Assembly: GCA_902575715.1 (NCBI GenBank)
Contig: CACGSI010000055.1
Location: 1 to 5,381 of the forward strand
Length of the DNA stretch: 5,381 nt
Source of the DNA: an uncultured SAR324 cluster bacterium
GTDB lineage: Bacteria > SAR324 > NAC60-12
Direction: 5' to 3'
The position numbers and the translations under genes are program-made. Below, piece by piece: positions 1 through 5,381 of this stretch (its first letter is position 1; every line of letters begins with the position of its first letter). The notes under the pieces were generated by a model, which saw nothing but the letters and a program-made list of their open reading frames with translations, ran no database searches and was not told the origin of the DNA.

Positions 1-181
1 GGATTAATAATGAAACATTTGGAAGTTTGTTAATTTAAAATTTTATAAAATACAATACTTCATTATTTTTTATAGTTGAAATTATCAAATTATTTTTCCA
101 ATTCAAAAAACAAAAATTAATAAAAATAAATTTTTAAAAAAATAAATCATAAGTCAATATGAACAAATATTGCCATTGAAA

Positions 182-1054
182 ATGCCAAGAAATCCAAACC
201 GCAAAGATTTTTTTTTCCTATTTATATTGGGTGCTCTTTGGGGTTCATCTTTCAGTGCTATTAAAATTGCACTTTCTGATGTCACCCCGTTATCAGTTAT
301 GAGTTTTAGAATAATTTTAGCTGGAATTGCGCTATTATCGATAACTTTGATTCGAGGATCTAAATTCCCAGTTGGAATTAATAATTGGAATAAAATTTTT
401 TGGATGGCTCTTTTGGGTACACTTATGCCGTTTTTCCTTGTCCCATGGGGACAAAGGCAAATAGACAGCAATTTAGCATCTATTCTTATGGCAGTAAACC
501 CTTTATTTGCACTTATATTAGGACATTTTTTTAGTAAAAATGAAAATTTTTCATTAAGAAAATTTATTTCAATTTTAGTGGGTTTTTCAGGAATATTGTT
601 GGTTTTTGGAGAGAACGCATTTGCGTCAAATTATGGAAATATTTGGGCTAAATTAGCTGTAATTTTAGCTGGAATTGGCTATACGATTTCTGGAGTGATT
701 GCAACAAGGATGGAGGATGTTTCAGCTGAGTCTGTAACTACATCTATTTTTATTTTTGCTTCAGCAATTATATTGCCGTTTTGGATAATAATTGAAAAGC
801 CATGGCATATTAATTTAGAAACTGAAAGTTTATTGGCACTACTACATTTAGGATTAGTATCTACTGGAATGGCATTTTTAATGAGATATTATATAATACT
901 AAGAGCGGGTGCTGTTTTCCTTTCTTATGTAGCATTCCTAATACCAATGTTTGGTATTTTTTTTGGAGTATTTTTCTTAGAAGAATCAATTTCCTTTAAT
1001 GTTTTTCTAGCTATTATTTTAATTCTACTAGGTGTTTTTATTGGACGTAAATGA
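182..1054 (+). CDS. EamA/DMT-family inner-membrane transporter
   Basis: Predicted 290-residue polytopic membrane protein of the drug/metabolite transporter superfamily (EamA domains). Members export amino acids, metabolites or drugs across the inner membrane; the substrate cannot be read from sequence. About ten hydrophobic helices are visible (near residues 10-30, 36-57, 72-88, 97-116, 126-142, 153-174, 183-204, 215-236, 242-264, 272-288), forming two five-helix halves. Family marks are LGALWGSSF in helix 1, TP..VMSFR at the start of helix 2, NPLFALILG in helix 4, and IPMFGIFFGVFFLEE near the end. Length is typical of the family (about 290-300). I chose ATG 182; TTG codons at 170 and 176 are in frame, after an in-frame stop at 143-145, but none of the candidates has a clear Shine-Dalgarno site. 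The sulfurtransferase gene follows after 24 bases, so the two probably share a transcript. Family assignment is firm; substrate is unknown. Confidence 0.9.
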   Translation: MPRNPNRKDFFFLFILGALWGSSFSAIKIALSDVTPLSVMSFRIILAGIALLSITLIRGSKFPVGINNWNKIFWMALLGTLMPFFLVPWGQRQIDSNLASILMAVNPLFALILGHFFSKNENFSLRKFISILVGFSGILLVFGENAFASNYGNIWAKLAVILAGIGYTISGVIATRMEDVSAESVTTSIFIFASAIILPFWIIIEKPWHINLETESLLALLHLGLVSTGMAFLMRYYIILRAGAVFLSYVAFLIPMFGIFFGVFFLEESISFNVFLAIILILLGVFIGRK

Positions 1055-1078
1055 ACTAATTTTTCCTAACAGATTATT

Positions 1079-1936
1079 ATGTACGACTCTTTGATATCGC
1101 CTAAAGTAGTGCAAGAAAATCTTGAAACCAAAAATTGGTGTTTTTTTGACTGCCGTTTTGATTTAAAAAATCCTACTCAAAAATTTTTAGAATTTAAACT
1201 TTCTCATATACCAAAAGCAAATTATGTAAGCATTGAAAATGATCTTTCTGATCCTTATAGATATGGAAAAAGTGGAAGACATCCTTTACCAAAAATAGAA
1301 GAATTATTAAAAAAAATTTCATTTTGGGGAATTGATTCTTCAGTACAAGTAGTAGTTTATGATGATTTTTGTGGAGCCCATGCAGCTCGTTTTTGGTGGA
1401 TTTTAAGATGGTTGGGACATAAAAATGTTGCCGTTATGGATGGAGGTTGGCCAAGATGGAAAAATGAAAATAGACCTGTAAGTAAAAAAATATTATCTCA
1501 AAAATCCAGGTTTTTTGAAGGGTATCCTCAAGATAATTTGTATTTAAAGGCAGAAGATGTTTTAAAATGTTGTGATGATGATAGCGTATGTATTTTAGAT
1601 GCAAGGAGCGTTGATAGATATAATGGTGAGAAGGAGGATATTGATCCTGTGGCGGGACATATTCCTTCAGCAGTTTCTGCTCCTCATACTATAAATATTG
1701 ATGAAAATGGAAACTGGAAATCGAAATCTGAGCTTCGAAGATTATATAGTAAATTACTCAAAGGATGTTCTGTGGAAAAGGCAATTATTTATTGCGGTTC
1801 AGGGATTACAGCTTGTCAAAATATTCTTTCAATGTATTACGCGGGACTAGGTTTTTGCAGAATTTATCCGGGCTCTTGGAGTGAATGGATTAACGATTCT
1901 AAAAGGCCGGTATCCCTAGGTAAGAAAAGTATTTAA
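1079..1936 (+). CDS. sseA: Sulfurtransferase, 3-mercaptopyruvate/thiosulfate type (tandem rhodanese)
   Basis: A 285-residue tandem-rhodanese protein, the normal length for the SseA/MPST/TST family, which moves sulfane sulfur from 3-mercaptopyruvate or thiosulfate to thiols or cyanide through a cysteine persulfide. The N-terminal, non-catalytic rhodanese domain carries SHIPKA, VVVYDD, AARFWWILRWLGH and DGGWPRW. The C-terminal domain carries LDARSVDRY, DPVAGHIPSA and the active loop C239-G-S-G-I-T, then GSWSEW at 265-270. A CGSG loop is characteristic of mercaptopyruvate sulfurtransferases, whereas classical rhodaneses have CRKG-like loops. However, the second substrate arginine of mammalian MPST (in the EPRxG segment) has no equivalent here; the segment reads EDIDPVAGHIP. 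Substrate preference is therefore open. No signal peptide is visible, so it is probably cytoplasmic. ATG 1079 has only a weak ribosome site. The gene lies 24 bases after the transporter, suggesting co-transcription. The symbol denotes the family, not a proven orthologue. Confidence 0.9.
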   Translation: MYDSLISPKVVQENLETKNWCFFDCRFDLKNPTQKFLEFKLSHIPKANYVSIENDLSDPYRYGKSGRHPLPKIEELLKKISFWGIDSSVQVVVYDDFCGAHAARFWWILRWLGHKNVAVMDGGWPRWKNENRPVSKKILSQKSRFFEGYPQDNLYLKAEDVLKCCDDDSVCILDARSVDRYNGEKEDIDPVAGHIPSAVSAPHTINIDENGNWKSKSELRRLYSKLLKGCSVEKAIIYCGSGITACQNILSMYYAGLGFCRIYPGSWSEWINDSKRPVSLGKKSI

Positions 1937-2058
1937 TAAAAATTATATTTGAAAAAAATATTTTAAATTATTTGCAAAGTTTTGCTTAGGAATAGATTTT
2001 GGATTGATATTAGTGCGATTTTCTGATAAACAATACTTAAAACAGTAGCAAAATTTTT

Positions 2059-2065
2059 GGAAAAG
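2059..2065 (+). promoter_or_regulatory. Ribosome binding site favouring ATG 2071
   Basis: GGAAAAG ends five bases before ATG 2071, with the GGA core about nine bases upstream. It would overlap or sit only three bases from the alternative GTG at 2065. The site therefore favours ATG 2071 as the start of the repeat protein. It is a weak match in A-rich DNA. Confidence 0.4.
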
Positions 2066-2070
2066 TGAGT

Positions 2071-3339
2071 ATGAATTTTAGACAATTTTTAAATTTGAAT
2101 GCTATATTTTGGGCTATTATAATTTTTCTTGGGGTATTGAACATAGTATTTGCACAAAAAACAGATGAAACTGTTTCTACTGTCGTTATCGACAGTGCTC
2201 CCAAAAAACTATACTCAGAACTATATCTTGATCAAGCAGGGAATCAATTTTTAGTCGAAATATATGAAGAACCACAGGAAGGTCAAAATTTAATTCATTT
2301 CAGGACTTTCAAAAATGGTGAAATAATTGGAAGAAAATCACAAGCTTTAGCTGATTCACACAATTTTTCATTTTTTATTGATGAAAGTGAAGAACGAATA
2401 ATGCGTAAGGATACTGAACAGATGCTCTATAATGTCTTGAAAAAATTGATGGAGGAGTCAGATAACAAACTTAAGAGTAAGCTAGAAGATATGTTTGATC
2501 AGGAAAAAATGGCGCAAAGTCTTTCAGAAAAAATCAAGACGCCAGAAAGACAAATAAGAAATATGGCTCAAAAAATCTCAGAACAAATCAAGGATGATGA
2601 AAATATATCCGATATTGCATCGCAGATTTCGAAGCAAATTAAGACCCCAGAAGAACAAATTTCCGCTATGGCTTCTAGAATTTCTAAAGAAATTATAACT
2701 CCGGAAGAACAAATTAGTTCCATGGCAGAGAAAATTTCGATGCGAATTAAGACTCCAGAAGAACAAATTTCCTCAATGGCAAATCAGATTTCAGAGAAAA
2801 TAACTTTCGATGGAGGAACTATCTCTGATATGGCGACAAGAATTTCACGAGAAATAAAAACTCCAGAAGATCAGATTTCTTCAATGGCTGAACGCATTTC
2901 CAAGGAAATAAAAACTCCTGATGAACAAATTTCAACAATGGCAGAGCAAATTTCTCAACAAATCAAAACACCTGAAGCTAGAGTAAATGAAGATAATTTA
3001 GCTTTAACTTTGGCAATAAAATTAACTCAGGATGAAAATCTTGTTGCGACAAAGATCCCCCCTTATCAAGAATTATTGACTCAAGTATCAGCTAGTAATG
3101 AACAGCAGGATTATGAAAAAACAATAAAGATTCTCGACGAAGATATAGCTGATAGGACCCCTGATGAACAACGTAAAGCTCTAAAAATTTCTGGATTAAT
3201 GTCAGTTTTAGTAGCTTCTAAAAAATTGAAAAGAGCAATTTCAACTATTGAGGATTACGACCTTCCCGATGATCCTGCTTTAAGAGAAATTTCATCTGCA
3301 CTCTCTGAATGGCTCGCCAAAAACTTAGTTACTGAATAA
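2071..3339 (+). CDS. Exported protein of unknown function with eight 18-residue amphipathic helical repeats
   Basis: I do not recognise this 422-residue protein. Visible parts: an N-terminal signal peptide (hydrophobic core about 11-26, likely type I cleavage after V-F-A at 26-28; no lipobox Cys); residues about 40-110 with alternating hydrophobic/polar segments suggesting beta strands; a charged helical linker (about 112-154); eight tandem 18-residue repeats at 155-297 plus a partial ninth to 305, consensus IKTPEEQISSMAEKISKE; and a helical C-terminal region (about 325-422) whose helix pairs, such as DYEKTIKILDEDIA, look loosely TPR-like. The protein is expected outside the cytoplasm, probably in the periplasm or on the surface. 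It has no cysteines that I see. Start ATG 2071 is preferred over GTG 2065 because of ribosome-site spacing. It stands alone, with 134 bases before and 184 after, so probably its own transcript; no convincing promoter is seen upstream. A structural or envelope-associated role is an inference from shape only. Confidence 0.85.
   Translation: MNFRQFLNLNAIFWAIIIFLGVLNIVFAQKTDETVSTVVIDSAPKKLYSELYLDQAGNQFLVEIYEEPQEGQNLIHFRTFKNGEIIGRKSQALADSHNFSFFIDESEERIMRKDTEQMLYNVLKKLMEESDNKLKSKLEDMFDQEKMAQSLSEKIKTPERQIRNMAQKISEQIKDDENISDIASQISKQIKTPEEQISAMASRISKEIITPEEQISSMAEKISMRIKTPEEQISSMANQISEKITFDGGTISDMATRISREIKTPEDQISSMAERISKEIKTPDEQISTMAEQISQQIKTPEARVNEDNLALTLAIKLTQDENLVATKIPPYQELLTQVSASNEQQDYEKTIKILDEDIADRTPDEQRKALKISGLMSVLVASKKLKRAISTIEDYDLPDDPALREISSALSEWLAKNLVTE
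2533..2985 (+). repeat. Eight tandem 54-bp coding repeats (18 aa) plus a partial ninth
   Basis: Units start at 2533, 2587, 2638, 2692, 2746, 2800, 2854 and 2908, with a partial unit at 2962-2985. All are 54 bp except unit 2, which is 51 bp (one codon short). Protein consensus is I-[K]-T-P-E-E-Q-I-S-S-M-A-x-[KRQ]-I-S-x-[EQ]. Isoleucine at positions 1, 8 and 15 is kept in all eight full units. Units 2 and 6 lose the Thr-Pro. Nucleotide copies differ at many synonymous sites, so the repeat is conserved as protein rather than as DNA. Confidence 0.95.
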
Positions 3340-3353
3340 AAAAATAATTTTTT

Positions 3354-3393
3354 ATAAACCCTTATAAAAGTTTATCTCAAAAAGAATTTTTTT
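3354..3393 (+). terminator. Possible weak terminator after the repeat protein gene
   Basis: Inverted repeat ATAAAC (3354-3359) / GTTTAT (3370-3375) with a 10-base loop, followed about 11 bases later by a run of seven T (3387-3393). The stem is short and A/T-rich and the T-run is displaced, so this is tentative; in DNA this A/T-rich such pairings arise by chance. Confidence 0.22.
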
Positions 3394-3433
3394 AATTTTT
3401 TCTACTAATTGTGAATTCATAATAAAAATAATT

Positions 3434-3447
3434 CTGGCACTTGTCAG
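3434..3447. promoter_or_regulatory. Near-palindrome overlapping the pckA -35 box (candidate operator)
   Basis: CTGGCACTTGTCAG reads as two 6-base arms, CTGGCA and TGTCAG, around a central CT, complementary except for one G/T pair. Its right arm covers most of the -35 hexamer TTGTCA (3441-3446) of the predicted pckA promoter, so a bound regulator would block RNA polymerase. It is also one of the few G/C-rich spots in the spacer. No known regulator is recognised from this sequence. The role is inferred from position and symmetry. Confidence 0.3.
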
Positions 3448-3469
3448 CTCTCTTTAAAAACAATATGAT
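3441..3469 (+). promoter_or_regulatory. Predicted sigma70 promoter of pckA
   Basis: -35 TTGTCA (3441-3446; five of six match TTGACA) and -10 TATGAT (3464-3469; five of six match TATAAT) are separated by exactly 17 bases. Transcription would start near 3476, giving a leader of about 48 bases before ATG 3524. The spacing and two good hexamers make this the best promoter candidate in the window. Confidence 0.55.
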
Positions 3470-3510
3470 TTAACTTTGAATTTTATTTTTGTCTAAAAAC
3501 TTTTTTTGTC

Positions 3511-3516
3511 GAAAGG
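3511..3516 (+). promoter_or_regulatory. pckA ribosome binding site, fixes start at ATG 3524
   Basis: GAAAGG lies seven bases before ATG 3524, ideal Shine-Dalgarno spacing. A longer in-frame reading from TTG 3506 would place this site inside the coding region and add six residues that the family does not need, so ATG 3524 is the likely start. Confidence 0.6.
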
Positions 3517-3523
3517 TTTTATT

Positions 3524-5113
3524 ATGAGTGATTCTTTTTTTAATCTTAAGAAGTACGGTATTGAATTAAAAAAGATTATCCGTAACGCGACTGTCCCAGT
3601 ATTGTATGAAGAGGCTCTTCTCTATGAGCCCGAGGCTTTTATTTCCTCTAGTGGTGCACTTATTGTGTCGTCATATGAAAAAACTGGAAGGAGTCCAAAA
3701 GATAAGAGAATTGTAAGGCATAAAAGTATTCAAAATGATGTTTGGTGGGGAAGAATAAATTTAGAAATGGATGAGGAAACATTTTTGATTTCCAGGAGAC
3801 GTGCATTAGACTATTTTAATACACTCAAAAGAATATATGTAGTAGATGGTTTTGCAGGCTGGGATAGAAAATACCGAATAAAAGTTCGAGTTATAGCAAC
3901 ACGTCCATATCATGCTTTGTTTATGCATAATATGCTAATTCGGCCAAGCATTGATGAATTGAAAGACTTTGAAGAACCTGATTATGTTATATTTAATGCG
4001 GGTAAATTCCCTGCAAATACTTTAACTAGATTTATGACTTCGTCGACTAGTATTGAGCTTAGTTTTGAACGAAAAGAATTTGTTATCCTTGGCACCGAGT
4101 ATGCTGGTGAAATGAAAAAAGGTGTTTTTACAATTATGAACTATATAATGCCTAAGCAAGGGATACTATCAATGCATAGTTCAGCTAATGAGGGGAATAA
4201 AGGGGATGTTGCTCTTTTTTTTGGATTATCTGGTACTGGAAAGACGACTCTTTCTGCTGATCCAAAAAGAAAGCTAATAGGAGATGATGAACATTGTTGG
4301 ACTGAAGACGGTATTTTTAATATTGAAGGGGGTTGCTACGCAAAATGTATTAATCTTTCTAGAGAGGAAGAACCAGAAATTTTTGATGCAATTCGTTTTG
4401 GGACGGTGTTGGAAAATGTAGACTTTGATAAGAAAAATCGCATTGTTGATTATGAAGGTACAAGTCGAACTGAGAATACTAGGGCGTCTTATCCTATAGA
4501 ATATATTTCAAACGCCAAAATTCCTTGCCTAGGAAGTCATCCAAAAAATATAATTTTTCTTACCTGCGATGCTTTTGGAGTTTTGCCTCCAGTATGTAAA
4601 CTTTCTCTTGAACAAGCTATGTATCACTTTATAAGTGGTTATACTGCAAAAATTGCTGGTACAGAAGTTGGAGTAACTGAACCAGAAGCAACTTTCTCAG
4701 CATGTTTTGGAGCTGCATTTTTGGTCTGGCATCCAAGTAAATATGCAGAACTTTTAGCTAAACGTATAGAAAAAAATGGATCATTTGTATGGCTTGTTAA
4801 TACTGGATGGATAGGTGGTTCATATGGCGAAGGTGAAAGAATTTCAATAAATTATACGCGTCTTATTATAGATTCTATTCTGAATGGTAATCTAAAAAAA
4901 GAATCTAGAGTTAAAGATGATCTTTTTGGCTTTGAAATAATAACTAAATGTCCAAAAGTGCCAAAAAATATTCTTCAACCAAGAAATACTTGGCTTGATA
5001 TAAAAGACTATGACAAGACCTCATTGAAACTAGCAAAAATGTTTCGTGAAAATTTCAAAAAATTTGAGAAAGGGACTGCCCCAAAAATTTCTAGTGCTGG
5101 CCCTAATATTTAA
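3524..5113 (+). CDS. pckA: Phosphoenolpyruvate carboxykinase (ATP)
   Basis: Complete 529-residue ATP-dependent PEP carboxykinase, which converts oxaloacetate and ATP to phosphoenolpyruvate, CO2 and ADP: the entry step of gluconeogenesis from TCA-cycle intermediates, in the cytosol. Active-site elements are all present (E. coli numbers in brackets): TGRSPKDK with R56 (R65, oxaloacetate), Y193 (Y207) and K199 (K213, metal) in YAGEMKKG, H218 (H232, metal), P-loop GLSGTGKTTLS at 234-244 with K240/T241 (K254/T255), kinase-2 GDDEHCW with D255 (D269, metal), and TENTR with R320 (R333). The C-terminus closes with SSAGPNI, like the AAGPKL end of the E. coli enzyme, so nothing is truncated. Segments WWGRIN, VVDGFAGWD, RPYHALFMHNMLIRP and GDDEHCWT resemble the plant/trypanosomatid-type branch more than E. 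coli. The usual MHCSAN reads MHSSAN (Ser219 for Cys). It has its own promoter and ribosome site, so it is probably monocistronic. Confidence 0.97.
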   Translation: MSDSFFNLKKYGIELKKIIRNATVPVLYEEALLYEPEAFISSSGALIVSSYEKTGRSPKDKRIVRHKSIQNDVWWGRINLEMDEETFLISRRRALDYFNTLKRIYVVDGFAGWDRKYRIKVRVIATRPYHALFMHNMLIRPSIDELKDFEEPDYVIFNAGKFPANTLTRFMTSSTSIELSFERKEFVILGTEYAGEMKKGVFTIMNYIMPKQGILSMHSSANEGNKGDVALFFGLSGTGKTTLSADPKRKLIGDDEHCWTEDGIFNIEGGCYAKCINLSREEEPEIFDAIRFGTVLENVDFDKKNRIVDYEGTSRTENTRASYPIEYISNAKIPCLGSHPKNIIFLTCDAFGVLPPVCKLSLEQAMYHFISGYTAKIAGTEVGVTEPEATFSACFGAAFLVWHPSKYAELLAKRIEKNGSFVWLVNTGWIGGSYGEGERISINYTRLIIDSILNGNLKKESRVKDDLFGFEIITKCPKVPKNILQPRNTWLDIKDYDKTSLKLAKMFRENFKKFEKGTAPKISSAGPNI

Positions 5114-5156
5114 AAAATTTCTTACTTTAATCTTTATATATTTTTTCAAAATTTAC

Positions 5157-5170
5157 ACTATTCAAATAGT
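5157..5170 (+). terminator. Small hairpin after pckA, possible terminator
   Basis: ACTATTCAAATAGT folds into a five- to six-base stem (ACTAT/ATAGT around TCAA), 43 bases after the pckA stop, followed by the T-rich but interrupted TAATTTATTT. The stem is short with a single G-C pair and lacks a clean U-tract, so termination here is only a suggestion. Confidence 0.22.
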
Positions 5171-5248
5171 TAATTTATTTATATAAAAAATTAGTTATTA
5201 CTTTCAAAATTATTTTTTAATTAACTTTTTAAAATTGAATTGGAAATT

Positions 5249-5381
5249 ATGATAGAAAAAATTCGACAAGTCATGTTGGAAAAAGGGATAGATTTACTTG
5301 TTGTAGTTTCAGGAGATGAGCATCTAAATGAGTATGTTCCAGCTCATAATTGTCGACTAAAAGCCGCCACTTCATCGAGCA
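5249..5381 (+). CDS. Aminopeptidase P-like protein (Xaa-Pro aminopeptidase), N-terminal fragment
   Basis: The first 44 codons of a gene that leaves the window. The reading MIEKIRQVMLEKGIDLLVVVSGDEHLNEYVP matches the start of the creatinase-like N-terminal domain of aminopeptidase P (peptidase family M24B), where R..M...G.DA..VP..D.H..EYVP is followed by a segment near [ST]GFxGSAG. These enzymes remove an N-terminal residue preceding proline; the metal-binding catalytic domain would lie far beyond the edge. ATG 5249 has a GGA (5242-5244) only four bases upstream, a close but possible ribosome site. The last residues, CRLKAATSSS, do not match the expected GFxGSAG continuation, which may mean divergence, a decaying gene or an artefact at the edge. 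The gene follows pckA after 135 bases and shows no functional link to it. Confidence 0.7.
   Translation, partial: MIEKIRQVMLEKGIDLLVVVSGDEHLNEYVPAHNCRLKAATSSS

Noticed and set aside
1..38. Possible C-terminal tail of an upstream gene on the + strand (frames ending at TAA 31-33 or TAA 36-38).
   Set aside because: Only about 10 codons in either frame, no recognisable motif, and two frames are equally open; cannot be told from chance.
27..56. TTGTTA-18-TACAAT as a promoter for the transporter gene.
   Set aside because: Only four of six at -35, spacing of 18, and very A/T-rich DNA where such matches are frequent; it would also leave a leader of over 100 bases. Possible but not supported.
154..471. 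Minus-strand open reading frame of 105 codons.
   Set aside because: Lies antisense to the membrane protein gene, has no family features, and is explained as a shadow frame.
1967..1986. Palindrome GCAAAGTTTTGC in the spacer after the sulfurtransferase gene as a terminator or operator.
   Set aside because: Five A/T-rich pairs around a two-base centre cannot form a stable hairpin, and no T-run follows.
1982..2030. Promoter-like hexamers upstream of the repeat protein (TTGCTT with GATATT; TTGATA with GATAAA).
   Set aside because: Each pair has weak hexamers or wrong spacing (18 and 15 bases); no pair is clearly better than chance.
2065..2070. GTG 2065 as the start of the repeat protein.
   Set aside because: The only Shine-Dalgarno-like GGA would be three bases away, too close; ATG 2071 has better spacing and gives the same signal peptide.
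2578..2766. Minus-strand open reading frame of 62 codons inside the repeat tract.
   Set aside because: It is the reverse complement of the repeats and its periodic sequence simply mirrors them.
2533..2985. Tandem 54-bp repeat as a CRISPR or minisatellite-like noncoding array.
   Set aside because: Repeats are directly adjacent without unique spacers, stay in frame within a long open gene, and are conserved at protein level.
3435..3448. Sigma54 -24/-12 promoter beginning with TGGCAC.
   Set aside because: The GG and GC elements are nine bases apart instead of the required ten, and the -12 element is poor; the sigma70 reading is much better.

Overview
The window is a low-GC stretch of a bacterial chromosome (roughly 30% GC by eye, intergenic spacers lower still). 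It carries five genes, all on the + strand, separated by short A/T-rich spacers. There are no RNA genes, mobile elements or CRISPR arrays that I can support. The lineage cannot be fixed from these genes. Bacterial gene organisation, Shine-Dalgarno-like sites, an exported protein and an aminopeptidase P-type gene fit many low-GC Gram-negative lineages. The PEP carboxykinase resembles the plant/protist-type ATP enzymes (also found in some bacterial phyla) more than the E. coli form. The sulfurtransferase has the DPVAGHIP signature common in several proteobacterial and other bacterial groups.

Layout: (1) 182-1054, a ten-helix EamA/DMT-type transporter. (2) 1079-1936, a two-domain rhodanese of the 3-mercaptopyruvate/thiosulfate sulfurtransferase family, 24 bases downstream and probably co-transcribed. 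(3) 2071-3339, an unrecognised exported protein: signal peptide, a probable beta-rich N-terminal region, eight tandem 18-residue helical repeats of the form I-K-T-P-E-E-Q-I-S-S-M-A-E-K-I-S-K-E, then an alpha-helical C-terminal region. (4) 3524-5113, a complete ATP-dependent phosphoenolpyruvate carboxykinase (pckA) with a good sigma70-type promoter and a Shine-Dalgarno site of its own. (5) 5249-5381, the first 44 codons of an aminopeptidase P-like (Xaa-Pro aminopeptidase) gene that runs off the window.

Four of the five genes are ordinary household or accessory functions: small-molecule export, sulfur transfer, gluconeogenesis and peptide degradation. They do not form an obvious pathway. The item most likely to be undescribed is the repeat protein. 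Its 18-residue period equals five exact turns of an alpha-helix, so the hydrophobic residues of every repeat fall on one narrow stripe, and each repeat opens with a Thr-Pro-Glu-Glu helix cap. The second item is the pckA control region, where a near-palindrome overlaps the -35 box. The last ~20 bases of the window are unusually GC-rich, and the protein there departs from its family motif, so the right edge should be checked.
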